A DNA stretch of 64,000 nucleotides from Stomorhina lunata (taxonomy: Eukaryota; Arthropoda; Insecta; Diptera; Rhiniidae), in NCBI GenBank assembly GCA_933228675.1, contig OW121741.1, positions 14,858,985-14,922,984 on the forward strand, given 5' to 3'. The notes under the pieces were generated by a model. The model was not told the DNA's origin, searched no databases, and saw only the letters and a list, made by a program, of their open reading frames with translations. Position 1 is the stretch's first letter, and every line of letters begins with the position of its first letter. The translations under genes and the position numbers were made by a program. Shown in pieces: positions 37,601 to 52,495 of this stretch.

Positions 37601-40600
37601 ACTATGACTAGACTATGACTAGACTATGACTAGACTATGACTAGACTATGACTAGACTATGACTAGACTATGACTAGACTATGACTAGACTATGACTAGA
37701 CTATGACTAGACTATGACTAGACTATGACTAGACTATGACTAGACTATGACTAGACTATGACTAGACTATGACTAGACTATGACTAGACTATGACTAGAC
37801 TATGACTAGACTATGACTAGACTATGACTAGACTATGACTAGACTATGACTAGACTATGACTAGACTATGACTAGACTATGACTAGACTATGACTAGACT
37901 ATGACTAGACTATGACTAGACTATGACTAGACTATGACTAGACTATGACTAGACTATGACTAGACTATGACTAGACTATGACTAGACTATGACTAGACTA
38001 TGACTAGACTATGACTAGACTATGACTAGACTATGACTAGACTATGACTAGACTATGACTAGACTATGACTAGACTATGACTAGACTATGACTAGACTAT
38101 GACTAGACTATGACTAGACTATGACTAGACTATGACTAGACTATGACTAGACTATGACTAGACTATGACTAGACTATGACTAGACTATGACTAGACTATG
38201 ACTAGACTATGACTAGACTATGACTAGACTATGACTAGACTATGACTAGACTATGACTAGACTATGACTAGACTATGACTAGACTATGACTAGACTATGA
38301 CTAGACTATGACTAGACTATGACTAGACTATGACTAGACTATGACTAGACTATGACTAGACTATGACTAGACTATGACTAGACTATGACTAGACTATGAC
38401 TAGACTATGACTAGACTATGACTAGACTATGACTAGACTATGACTAGACTATGACTAGACTATGACTAGACTATGACTAGACTATGACTAGACTATGACT
38501 AGACTATGACTAGACTATGACTAGACTATGACTAGACTATGACTAGACTATGACTAGACTATGACTAGACTATGACTAGACTATGACTAGACTATGACTA
38601 GACTATGACTAGACTATGACTAGACTATGACTAGACTATGACTAGACTATGACTAGACTATGACTAGACTATGACTAGACTATGACTAGACTATGACTAG
38701 ACTATGACTAGACTATGACTAGACTATGACTAGACTATGACTAGACTATGACTAGACTATGACTAGACTATGACTAGACTATGACTAGACTATGACTAGA
38801 CTATGACTAGACTATGACTAGACTATGACTAGACTATGACTAGACTATGACTAGACTATGACTAGACTATGACTAGACTATGACTAGACTATGACTAGAC
38901 TATGACTAGACTATGACTAGACTATGACTAGACTATGACTAGACTATGACTAGACTATGACTAGACTATGACTAGACTATGACTAGACTATGACTAGACT
39001 ATGACTAGACTATGACTAGACTATGACTAGACTATGACTAGACTATGACTAGACTATGACTAGACTATGACTAGACTATGACTAGACTATGACTAGACTA
39101 TGACTAGACTATGACTAGACTATGACTAGACTATGACTAGACTATGACTAGACTATGACTAGACTATGACTAGACTATGACTAGACTATGACTAGACTAT
39201 GACTAGACTATGACTAGACTATGACTAGACTATGACTAGACTATGACTAGACTATGACTAGACTATGACTAGACTATGACTAGACTATGACTAGACTATG
39301 ACTAGACTATGACTAGACTATGACTAGACTATGACTAGACTATGACTAGACTATGACTAGACTATGACTAGACTATGACTAGACTATGACTAGACTATGA
39401 CTAGACTATGACTAGACTATGACTAGACTATGACTAGACTATGACTAGACTATGACTAGACTATGACTAGACTATGACTAGACTATGACTAGACTATGAC
39501 TAGACTATGACTAGACTATGACTAGACTATGACTAGACTATGACTAGACTATGACTAGACTATGACTAGACTATGACTAGACTATGACTAGACTATGACT
39601 AGACTATGACTAGACTATGACTAGACTATGACTAGACTATGACTAGACTATGACTAGACTATGACTAGACTATGACTAGACTATGACTAGACTATGACTA
39701 GACTATGACTAGACTATGACTAGACTATGACTAGACTATGACTAGACTATGACTAGACTATGACTAGACTATGACTAGACTATGACTAGACTATGACTAG
39801 ACTATGACTAGACTATGACTAGACTATGACTAGACTATGACTAGACTATGACTAGACTATGACTAGACTATGACTAGACTATGACTAGACTATGACTAGA
39901 CTATGACTAGACTATGACTAGACTATGACTAGACTATGACTAGACTATGACTAGACTATGACTAGACTATGACTAGACTATGACTAGACTATGACTAGAC
40001 TATGACTAGACTATGACTAGACTATGACTAGACTATGACTAGACTATGACTAGACTATGACTAGACTATGACTAGACTATGACTAGACTATGACTAGACT
40101 ATGACTAGACTATGACTAGACTATGACTAGACTATGACTAGACTATGACTAGACTATGACTAGACTATGACTAGACTATGACTAGACTATGACTAGACTA
40201 TGACTAGACTATGACTAGACTATGACTAGACTATGACTAGACTATGACTAGACTATGACTAGACTATGACTAGACTATGACTAGACTATGACTAGACTAT
40301 GACTAGACTATGACTAGACTATGACTAGACTATGACTAGACTATGACTAGACTATGACTAGACTATGACTAGACTATGACTAGACTATGACTAGACTATG
40401 ACTAGACTATGACTAGACTATGACTAGACTATGACTAGACTATGACTAGACTATGACTAGACTATGACTAGACTATGACTAGACTATGACTAGACTATGA
40501 CTAGACTATGACTAGACTATGACTAGACTATGACTAGACTATGACTAGACTATGACTAGACTATGACTAGACTATGACTAGACTATGACTAGACTATGAC

Positions 40601-43600
40601 TAGACTATGACTAGACTATGACTAGACTATGACTAGACTATGACTAGACTATGACTAGACTATGACTAGACTATGACTAGACTATGACTAGACTATGACT
40701 AGACTATGACTAGACTATGACTAGACTATGACTAGACTATGACTAGACTATGACTAGACTATGACTAGACTATGACTAGACTATGACTAGACTATGACTA
40801 GACTATGACTAGACTATGACTAGACTATGACTAGACTATGACTAGACTATGACTAGACTATGACTAGACTATGACTAGACTATGACTAGACTATGACTAG
40901 ACTATGACTAGACTATGACTAGACTATGACTAGACTATGACTAGACTATGACTAGACTATGACTAGACTATGACTAGACTATGACTAGACTATGACTAGA
41001 CTATGACTAGACTATGACTAGACTATGACTAGACTATGACTAGACTATGACTAGACTATGACTAGACTATGACTAGACTATGACTAGACTATGACTAGAC
41101 TATGACTAGACTATGACTAGACTATGACTAGACTATGACTAGACTATGACTAGACTATGACTAGACTATGACTAGACTATGACTAGACTATGACTAGACT
41201 ATGACTAGACTATGACTAGACTATGACTAGACTATGACTAGACTATGACTAGACTATGACTAGACTATGACTAGACTATGACTAGACTATGACTAGACTA
41301 TGACTAGACTATGACTAGACTATGACTAGACTATGACTAGACTATGACTAGACTATGACTAGACTATGACTAGACTATGACTAGACTATGACTAGACTAT
41401 GACTAGACTATGACTAGACTATGACTAGACTATGACTAGACTATGACTAGACTATGACTAGACTATGACTAGACTATGACTAGACTATGACTAGACTATG
41501 ACTAGACTATGACTAGACTATGACTAGACTATGACTAGACTATGACTAGACTATGACTAGACTATGACTAGACTATGACTAGACTATGACTAGACTATGA
41601 CTAGACTATGACTAGACTATGACTAGACTATGACTAGACTATGACTAGACTATGACTAGACTATGACTAGACTATGACTAGACTATGACTAGACTATGAC
41701 TAGACTATGACTAGACTATGACTAGACTATGACTAGACTATGACTAGACTATGACTAGACTATGACTAGACTATGACTAGACTATGACTAGACTATGACT
41801 AGACTATGACTAGACTATGACTAGACTATGACTAGACTATGACTAGACTATGACTAGACTATGACTAGACTATGACTAGACTATGACTAGACTATGACTA
41901 GACTATGACTAGACTATGACTAGACTATGACTAGACTATGACTAGACTATGACTAGACTATGACTAGACTATGACTAGACTATGACTAGACTATGACTAG
42001 ACTATGACTAGACTATGACTAGACTATGACTAGACTATGACTAGACTATGACTAGACTATGACTAGACTATGACTAGACTATGACTAGACTATGACTAGA
42101 CTATGACTAGACTATGACTAGACTATGACTAGACTATGACTAGACTATGACTAGACTATGACTAGACTATGACTAGACTATGACTAGACTATGACTAGAC
42201 TATGACTAGACTATGACTAGACTATGACTAGACTATGACTAGACTATGACTAGACTATGACTAGACTATGACTAGACTATGACTAGACTATGACTAGACT
42301 ATGACTAGACTATGACTAGACTATGACTAGACTATGACTAGACTATGACTAGACTATGACTAGACTATGACTAGACTATGACTAGACTATGACTAGACTA
42401 TGACTAGACTATGACTAGACTATGACTAGACTATGACTAGACTATGACTAGACTATGACTAGACTATGACTAGACTATGACTAGACTATGACTAGACTAT
42501 GACTAGACTATGACTAGACTATGACTAGACTATGACTAGACTATGACTAGACTATGACTAGACTATGACTAGACTATGACTAGACTATGACTAGACTATG
42601 ACTAGACTATGACTAGACTATGACTAGACTATGACTAGACTATGACTAGACTATGACTAGACTATGACTAGACTATGACTAGACTATGACTAGACTATGA
42701 CTAGACTATGACTAGACTATGACTAGACTATGACTAGACTATGACTAGACTATGACTAGACTATGACTAGACTATGACTAGACTATGACTAGACTATGAC
42801 TAGACTATGACTAGACTATGACTAGACTATGACTAGACTATGACTAGACTATGACTAGACTATGACTAGACTATGACTAGACTATGACTAGACTATGACT
42901 AGACTATGACTAGACTATGACTAGACTATGACTAGACTATGACTAGACTATGACTAGACTATGACTAGACTATGACTAGACTATGACTAGACTATGACTA
43001 GACTATGACTAGACTATGACTAGACTATGACTAGACTATGACTAGACTATGACTAGACTATGACTAGACTATGACTAGACTATGACTAGACTATGACTAG
43101 ACTATGACTAGACTATGACTAGACTATGACTAGACTATGACTAGACTATGACTAGACTATGACTAGACTATGACTAGACTATGACTAGACTATGACTAGA
43201 CTATGACTAGACTATGACTAGACTATGACTAGACTATGACTAGACTATGACTAGACTATGACTAGACTATGACTAGACTATGACTAGACTATGACTAGAC
43301 TATGACTAGACTATGACTAGACTATGACTAGACTATGACTAGACTATGACTAGACTATGACTAGACTATGACTAGACTATGACTAGACTATGACTAGACT
43401 ATGACTAGACTATGACTAGACTATGACTAGACTATGACTAGACTATGACTAGACTATGACTAGACTATGACTAGACTATGACTAGACTATGACTAGACTA
43501 TGACTAGACTATGACTAGACTATGACTAGACTATGACTAGACTATGACTAGACTATGACTAGACTATGACTAGACTATGACTAGACTATGACTAGACTAT

Positions 43601-46600
43601 GACTAGACTATGACTAGACTATGACTAGACTATGACTAGACTATGACTAGACTATGACTAGACTATGACTAGACTATGACTAGACTATGACTAGACTATG
43701 ACTAGACTATGACTAGACTATGACTAGACTATGACTAGACTATGACTAGACTATGACTAGACTATGACTAGACTATGACTAGACTATGACTAGACTATGA
43801 CTAGACTATGACTAGACTATGACTAGACTATGACTAGACTATGACTAGACTATGACTAGACTATGACTAGACTATGACTAGACTATGACTAGACTATGAC
43901 TAGACTATGACTAGACTATGACTAGACTATGACTAGACTATGACTAGACTATGACTAGACTATGACTAGACTATGACTAGACTATGACTAGACTATGACT
44001 AGACTATGACTAGACTATGACTAGACTATGACTAGACTATGACTAGACTATGACTAGACTATGACTAGACTATGACTAGACTATGACTAGACTATGACTA
44101 GACTATGACTAGACTATGACTAGACTATGACTAGACTATGACTAGACTATGACTAGACTATGACTAGACTATGACTAGACTATGACTAGACTATGACTAG
44201 ACTATGACTAGACTATGACTAGACTATGACTAGACTATGACTAGACTATGACTAGACTATGACTAGACTATGACTAGACTATGACTAGACTATGACTAGA
44301 CTATGACTAGACTATGACTAGACTATGACTAGACTATGACTAGACTATGACTAGACTATGACTAGACTATGACTAGACTATGACTAGACTATGACTAGAC
44401 TATGACTAGACTATGACTAGACTATGACTAGACTATGACTAGACTATGACTAGACTATGACTAGACTATGACTAGACTATGACTAGACTATGACTAGACT
44501 ATGACTAGACTATGACTAGACTATGACTAGACTATGACTAGACTATGACTAGACTATGACTAGACTATGACTAGACTATGACTAGACTATGACTAGACTA
44601 TGACTAGACTATGACTAGACTATGACTAGACTATGACTAGACTATGACTAGACTATGACTAGACTATGACTAGACTATGACTAGACTATGACTAGACTAT
44701 GACTAGACTATGACTAGACTATGACTAGACTATGACTAGACTATGACTAGACTATGACTAGACTATGACTAGACTATGACTAGACTATGACTAGACTATG
44801 ACTAGACTATGACTAGACTATGACTAGACTATGACTAGACTATGACTAGACTATGACTAGACTATGACTAGACTATGACTAGACTATGACTAGACTATGA
44901 CTAGACTATGACTAGACTATGACTAGACTATGACTAGACTATGACTAGACTATGACTAGACTATGACTAGACTATGACTAGACTATGACTAGACTATGAC
45001 TAGACTATGACTAGACTATGACTAGACTATGACTAGACTATGACTAGACTATGACTAGACTATGACTAGACTATGACTAGACTATGACTAGACTATGACT
45101 AGACTATGACTAGACTATGACTAGACTATGACTAGACTATGACTAGACTATGACTAGACTATGACTAGACTATGACTAGACTATGACTAGACTATGACTA
45201 GACTATGACTAGACTATGACTAGACTATGACTAGACTATGACTAGACTATGACTAGACTATGACTAGACTATGACTAGACTATGACTAGACTATGACTAG
45301 ACTATGACTAGACTATGACTAGACTATGACTAGACTATGACTAGACTATGACTAGACTATGACTAGACTATGACTAGACTATGACTAGACTATGACTAGA
45401 CTATGACTAGACTATGACTAGACTATGACTAGACTATGACTAGACTATGACTAGACTATGACTAGACTATGACTAGACTATGACTAGACTATGACTAGAC
45501 TATGACTAGACTATGACTAGACTATGACTAGACTATGACTAGACTATGACTAGACTATGACTAGACTATGACTAGACTATGACTAGACTATGACTAGACT
45601 ATGACTAGACTATGACTAGACTATGACTAGACTATGACTAGACTATGACTAGACTATGACTAGACTATGACTAGACTATGACTAGACTATGACTAGACTA
45701 TGACTAGACTATGACTAGACTATGACTAGACTATGACTAGACTATGACTAGACTATGACTAGACTATGACTAGACTATGACTAGACTATGACTAGACTAT
45801 GACTAGACTATGACTAGACTATGACTAGACTATGACTAGACTATGACTAGACTATGACTAGACTATGACTAGACTATGACTAGACTATGACTAGACTATG
45901 ACTAGACTATGACTAGACTATGACTAGACTATGACTAGACTATGACTAGACTATGACTAGACTATGACTAGACTATGACTAGACTATGACTAGACTATGA
46001 CTAGACTATGACTAGACTATGACTAGACTATGACTAGACTATGACTAGACTATGACTAGACTATGACTAGACTATGACTAGACTATGACTAGACTATGAC
46101 TAGACTATGACTAGACTATGACTAGACTATGACTAGACTATGACTAGACTATGACTAGACTATGACTAGACTATGACTAGACTATGACTAGACTATGACT
46201 AGACTATGACTAGACTATGACTAGACTATGACTAGACTATGACTAGACTATGACTAGACTATGACTAGACTATGACTAGACTATGACTAGACTATGACTA
46301 GACTATGACTAGACTATGACTAGACTATGACTAGACTATGACTAGACTATGACTAGACTATGACTAGACTATGACTAGACTATGACTAGACTATGACTAG
46401 ACTATGACTAGACTATGACTAGACTATGACTAGACTATGACTAGACTATGACTAGACTATGACTAGACTATGACTAGACTATGACTAGACTATGACTAGA
46501 CTATGACTAGACTATGACTAGACTATGACTAGACTATGACTAGACTATGACTAGACTATGACTAGACTATGACTAGACTATGACTAGACTATGACTAGAC

Positions 46601-48843
46601 TATGACTAGACTATGACTAGACTATGACTAGACTATGACTAGACTATGACTAGACTATGACTAGACTATGACTAGACTATGACTAGACTATGACTAGACT
46701 ATGACTAGACTATGACTAGACTATGACTAGACTATGACTAGACTATGACTAGACTATGACTAGACTATGACTAGACTATGACTAGACTATGACTAGACTA
46801 TGACTAGACTATGACTAGACTATGACTAGACTATGACTAGACTATGACTAGACTATGACTAGACTATGACTAGACTATGACTAGACTATGACTAGACTAT
46901 GACTAGACTATGACTAGACTATGACTAGACTATGACTAGACTATGACTAGACTATGACTAGACTATGACTAGACTATGACTAGACTATGACTAGACTATG
47001 ACTAGACTATGACTAGACTATGACTAGACTATGACTAGACTATGACTAGACTATGACTAGACTATGACTAGACTATGACTAGACTATGACTAGACTATGA
47101 CTAGACTATGACTAGACTATGACTAGACTATGACTAGACTATGACTAGACTATGACTAGACTATGACTAGACTATGACTAGACTATGACTAGACTATGAC
47201 TAGACTATGACTAGACTATGACTAGACTATGACTAGACTATGACTAGACTATGACTAGACTATGACTAGACTATGACTAGACTATGACTAGACTATGACT
47301 AGACTATGACTAGACTATGACTAGACTATGACTAGACTATGACTAGACTATGACTAGACTATGACTAGACTATGACTAGACTATGACTAGACTATGACTA
47401 GACTATGACTAGACTATGACTAGACTATGACTAGACTATGACTAGACTATGACTAGACTATGACTAGACTATGACTAGACTATGACTAGACTATGACTAG
47501 ACTATGACTAGACTATGACTAGACTATGACTAGACTATGACTAGACTATGACTAGACTATGACTAGACTATGACTAGACTATGACTAGACTATGACTAGA
47601 CTATGACTAGACTATGACTAGACTATGACTAGACTATGACTAGACTATGACTAGACTATGACTAGACTATGACTAGACTATGACTAGACTATGACTAGAC
47701 TATGACTAGACTATGACTAGACTATGACTAGACTATGACTAGACTATGACTAGACTATGACTAGACTATGACTAGACTATGACTAGACTATGACTAGACT
47801 ATGACTAGACTATGACTAGACTATGACTAGACTATGACTAGACTATGACTAGACTATGACTAGACTATGACTAGACTATGACTAGACTATGACTAGACTA
47901 TGACTAGACTATGACTAGACTATGACTAGACTATGACTAGACTATGACTAGACTATGACTAGACTATGACTAGACTATGACTAGACTATGACTAGACTAT
48001 GACTAGACTATGACTAGACTATGACTAGACTATGACTAGACTATGACTAGACTATGACTAGACTATGACTAGACTATGACTAGACTATGACTAGACTATG
48101 ACTAGACTATGACTAGACTATGACTAGACTATGACTAGACTATGACTAGACTATGACTAGACTATGACTAGACTATGACTAGACTATGACTAGACTATGA
48201 CTAGACTATGACTAGACTATGACTAGACTATGACTAGACTATGACTAGACTATGACTAGACTATGACTAGACTATGACTAGACTATGACTAGACTATGAC
48301 TAGACTATGACTAGACTATGACTAGACTATGACTAGACTATGACTAGACTATGACTAGACTATGACTAGACTATGACTAGACTATGACTAGACTATGACT
48401 AGACTATGACTAGACTATGACTAGACTATGACTAGACTATGACTAGACTATGACTAGACTATGACTAGACTATGACTAGACTATGACTAGACTATGACTA
48501 GACTATGACTAGACTATGACTAGACTATGACTAGACTATGACTAGACTATGACTAGACTATGACTAGACTATGACTAGACTATGACTAGACTATGACTAG
48601 ACTATGACTAGACTATGACTAGACTATGACTAGACTATGACTAGACTATGACTAGACTATGACTAGACTATGACTAGACTATGACTAGACTATGACTAGA
48701 CTATGACTAGACTATGACTAGACTATGACTAGACTATGACTAGACTATGACTAGACTATGAGTAGACTATGACTAGACTATGACTAGACTATGACTAGAC
48801 TATGACTAGACTATGACTAGACTATGAGTAGACTATGACTAGA
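34642..48843. repeat. 14.2-kb satellite of a single 11-bp unit
   Basis: The unit ACTATGACTAG is repeated about 1,290 times. Register is constant from 34642 to the right edge: the same phase returns every 660 bp through the whole block, so there are no net insertions or deletions. The first substitutions I see are at 48762 and 48828 (ACTATGAGTAG, 66 bp or six units apart), followed by a few decayed units (AGCTATAGCTAGAGGTATGA). The left edge is abrupt. Because 11 is not a multiple of three, every frame meets TGA or TAG quickly, so no protein is possible. The sequence is either a very recent amplification or partly an assembly product. Confidence 0.97.
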
Positions 48844-49740
48844 GCTATAGCTAGAGGTATGACAAGAGCTTTGCCTTTGACAAACAGAAAAATGTAATTT
48901 TTAGTTTTCAATACAATAACGATTTCTCCTTCTTGGTTAAAAATTATGAGGAAAAATTGTATTTTTCGTCTAAACACTTCCTGTTTTAAATGACTTTGTT
49001 AAAATAAAATATAACAAATTGCCATTATTAACAAAATTTTTAATAAAGCTTATAATATTAGCAAAAATACCAGCTAACAACCAAAAAACCCAACTTAATT
49101 TACGACAAGGAGCTAAATTTGTTTGGTTTCCATTAGAAAATTAGAATCCTTAAAAACGCAAACTCATTTTTGACATATTTCGGATGCCAGACTAATAATA
49201 TTAACGTTAATTAGCTTACACACATACACACAAACATACAATTTTTGAAATATTCTTCCTGGTATTTGTTTGAATTTGATGATGTATGATGAACAAATTA
49301 TATTATAACTTTATCTCCCTTCTATAGGCAAAGGCTTTGCTTTGAGCTTTTTTTTAATTTTTAAAAATTACAGTCAAGTCATTGTACCGGAAGATTCCCG
49401 GCTTTTCCTTAGACTTATACCTTGACTGTTGCTGTATGAAGCCACTAAAGCTTTATTTAGTCATTTTCTCTATAAACCGGAAAGTAAACACAATGGGCTC
49501 ATATTTACACACACATGTTCACCTTGTAAAGCTGGAAAATGTTGAGAAAGGATGAAATGCGATTTAGTGGTTAGTGTCGTTGAGGAAAAAAAATACATAA
49601 TTACAACTTAATGTAATTAAATGTACGCATTAAAATGTTTAGTGAACGAATAAAGACAACACAGCAAAAAAAAAGGAATCATTAATTTAAAAAATAAGGG
49701 GTATTAAGATGTAGTCAGACATTAGAGAGGGACAGGAAAA
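48844..49740. other. Intergenic DNA right of the 11-bp array
   Basis: AT-rich, non-coding; no RNA gene, transposon end or array is recognised. Confidence 0.45.
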
Positions 49741-50360
49741 TTAGAAAAGTTTTCATTAGAAAATTATAAAAATTTTTCTAATGAAAATTTTTCTAATGAA
49801 AATTTTTCTATAGAAAAATTTTTCTAATGAAAATTTTTCTATAGAAAAATTTTTCTAATGAAAATTTTTCTATAGAAAAATTTTTCTAATGAAAATTTTT
49901 CTATAGAAAAATTTTTCTAATGAAAATTTTTCTGTAGAAAAATTTTTCTAATGAAAATTTTTCTATAGAAAAATTTTTCTAATGAAAAGTTTTCTATAGA
50001 AAAATTTTTCTAACGAAAATTTTTCTGTAAAAAATTTTTTCTAATGAAAATTTTTCTATAGAAAAATTTTTCTAATGAAAATTCATAGAAAATTTTTTCT
50101 AATGAAAAATTTTTGTAATGAAAATTTTTCTATAGAAAAATTTTTCTAATGAAAATTTTTCTACAGAAAATTTTTCTAATGGAAATTTTTCTATAGAAAA
50201 ATTTTTCTAATGAAAATTCTTTAGAAAATTTTTTCTGATGAAAAATTTTTCTAATGAAAATTTTTCTATAGAAAAATTTTTCTAATGAAAATTTTTCTAT
50301 AGAAAAATTTTTCTAATGAAATTTTTCTATAGAAAAATTTTTCTAATGAAATTTTTCTAT
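49741..50360. repeat. 31-bp palindromic minisatellite (CTATAG/CTAATG type)
   Basis: About 20 units, each with the core TTTTTCTATAGAAAAA flanked by further T and A runs to form a perfect 26-bp palindrome, alternating with TTTTTCTAATGAAAATTTTT. Some units lack the CTATAG half or have CTGTAG, CTACAG or CTTTAG. It resembles the 20-kb and 52-kb arrays in using CTATAG as its palindromic centre. Confidence 0.9.
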
Positions 50361-50900
50361 TGACAAAATTTTAGTATAAAAATGTTTTTATAGAAAAAAA
50401 ATTATAAAAAAAATTTCTATAGAAATATTTATAAAAAAATGTTTCTATAAGAAAAATTAAAGTCATTTATTTATTTTTTTAATGCAACAGAAATTTTAAT
50501 ATAAAAATCCATTTTTTTAAAGCTTTTAAAGAAAAAATTATTTTTCTAAAGCTTTTTGGATAAAAAGATTTATAAGGCAAAAGCATTTTTGTGAAAAAAA
50601 TCTTTTTATGAAAAAAAGCTTTTTGTTAAGAAGAGCTTTTTATAAAAAATTTTGCACAAAAAATTTTTTATATAAAATTATATTGAAAAAGCTTTTTGTA
50701 AAAAAAATGCTTTTATGAAAAAAAGGTTTTTATGAAAAAAACTTTTTTTCGAAATAAAGCTTTTTATATAAAATTTAGTATACAAAAATCTTTACCTAAA
50801 TAGAGTTATATAGAAAAAACATTTCGTGAAAAAAGCTTTTTATGAAAAAGCTTTATGTGTATAAAAGCTTTTATATAAAAAAAGCTTTTTGTGAAAATTT
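50361..50900. repeat. Degenerate AAAAAGCTTTTT repeat
   Basis: Irregularly spaced AAAGCTTTTTATAAAAA-like motifs recur about every 25-35 bp. AAAAAGCTTTTT is again self-complementary. The units are too degenerate for a clean period; this may be an old array decaying from the adjacent one. Confidence 0.6.
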
Positions 50901-52495
50901 TACACATATAGATGGCATTTAAAAAGCTTACTCATTATGTTATGACAAAGCTTTTAGGATATTATTAACTTTAATTCTGTAGTTCGAAAAGTTATCCTCC
51001 TAAGCTTTTTCAAACACATTCCCTGCTAGTAAGGTATGTACTGTAAACAATAATAGTACCTTAATGTGTTCCCTGGCATCTGACGACCTTTCCATGAGAC
51101 GGACGAACTATCGTGGTGCTATTTTAAAGTAAACTACAATAAGCTCTAACTACTGATATAAATGTAGTTAGTCTACCTTCAGTCTTCAACACAATTCTTG
51201 AGCATTATGCAAAAATGATTGTAGTTAACCATAATGACAATAAATTTTTATAAGCTTGAAATAATTTCAACTTATGTTTTGTTTTATTTTATTTATTTTT
51301 TTTTTTTTAAGGAATTTAAATGGAAATTAAAATAAATTGTTGCTGAAGCGAAACTAGTCACTTAACTTAAGTTTTCTGATATTAAAAGTTAGAAATTTTT
51401 AAAAGCTTTTTAGTTAAATTTAGCAAATTTGTTTAATATTATGACTAGGGAAAAAGAAAGTTATTTTTATTTGAATTTTTAAAATTATACTTTTATTTTC
51501 ATAATAATTAGAAAAAATTTTACAAGTTTTTATTAAATATTTCGTGACTAGTTTTCATTTTATTAACGTTTAGATAAACTTCTTAGACACAATTATATCA
51601 AGAGTTTTTGAATCACTCGACAAACAGTTGGAATATAAAAAGTTAAACTGAATTCTTGGTTTTTTCTAGTATGAGAATTTATATGAAGAAGAAATCTTAG
51701 AAAAATCTTTATTAAAATTCAAGTACTAATACACTGAAAAAAATATATCTTAACTATATCAGCAATACTTATGGTTGTTTTGAAAACTCCATAATAAAGA
51801 GAGTATACCGCTTTTACTCTAATTGGGAAACCACTAATGGAGACGATTATCCAATGACAGAAAGCTAAGGCACACACACGTGGCCATGAAATTTCTTCCA
51901 GTGCACACCAACCACTTCTTCGCTCACTACATTCAACATCATTTTTTCACCATTTCACTCGAAGCATTTAATAAAATTAAAAAATTTGTTACAATTACTA
52001 AAATAGCTAAATATTTCTATATTCCATAGTTTTTCTTGGCTTTCAATCTCCCTCAGTCCCTTCCCCTCTACCCCACTCCCAAAGAAGATCATGCAAAAAA
52101 TTTACTTATTCGCTTACCTCGAATACCTTAAGGGTCCCTTTTCCCAAGCAATAAAAAAAATAATGAAAATTGCGAAAAACTGCTAAAAATTTTATTGTAC
52201 CGAGAAAGTTGTAGATAATTTTGGTTCCGCAAAATTCAAATAAGAAAGAACAAAAAGCTTTAAAAGCAATGAAAAAGCTTGAAATAAGTGAAGCTTAAAA
52301 TTAATAGATTTTTTTGTTCTTTTCTGACACTTAAAACAAAAAAAATGTATTCGTATTACTTAAATTAATTACAAAGTTATTCATGGCTTTAGTTACTGAG
52401 TGGTATTAGAAAAAATCTTTATATTAAGTAAAAAAATTAAAAAGGAAAAATAATAGCTAAAATTGGTTTGTAACGAATCTAATATACCCTAAACT
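50901..52495. other. Intergenic DNA, no gene seen
   Basis: No coding or RNA gene is recognised. The patch at about 51795-52140 is less AT-rich (CTCCCTCAGTCCCTTCCCCT and following) but has no long open frame. Confidence 0.45.

Noticed and set aside
34642..48843. Telomeric or centromeric array
   Set aside because: Flies of this group lack simple telomere repeats, the array is flanked by ordinary sequence on both sides, and genes lie within 8 kb; centromere identity cannot be supported from sequence.
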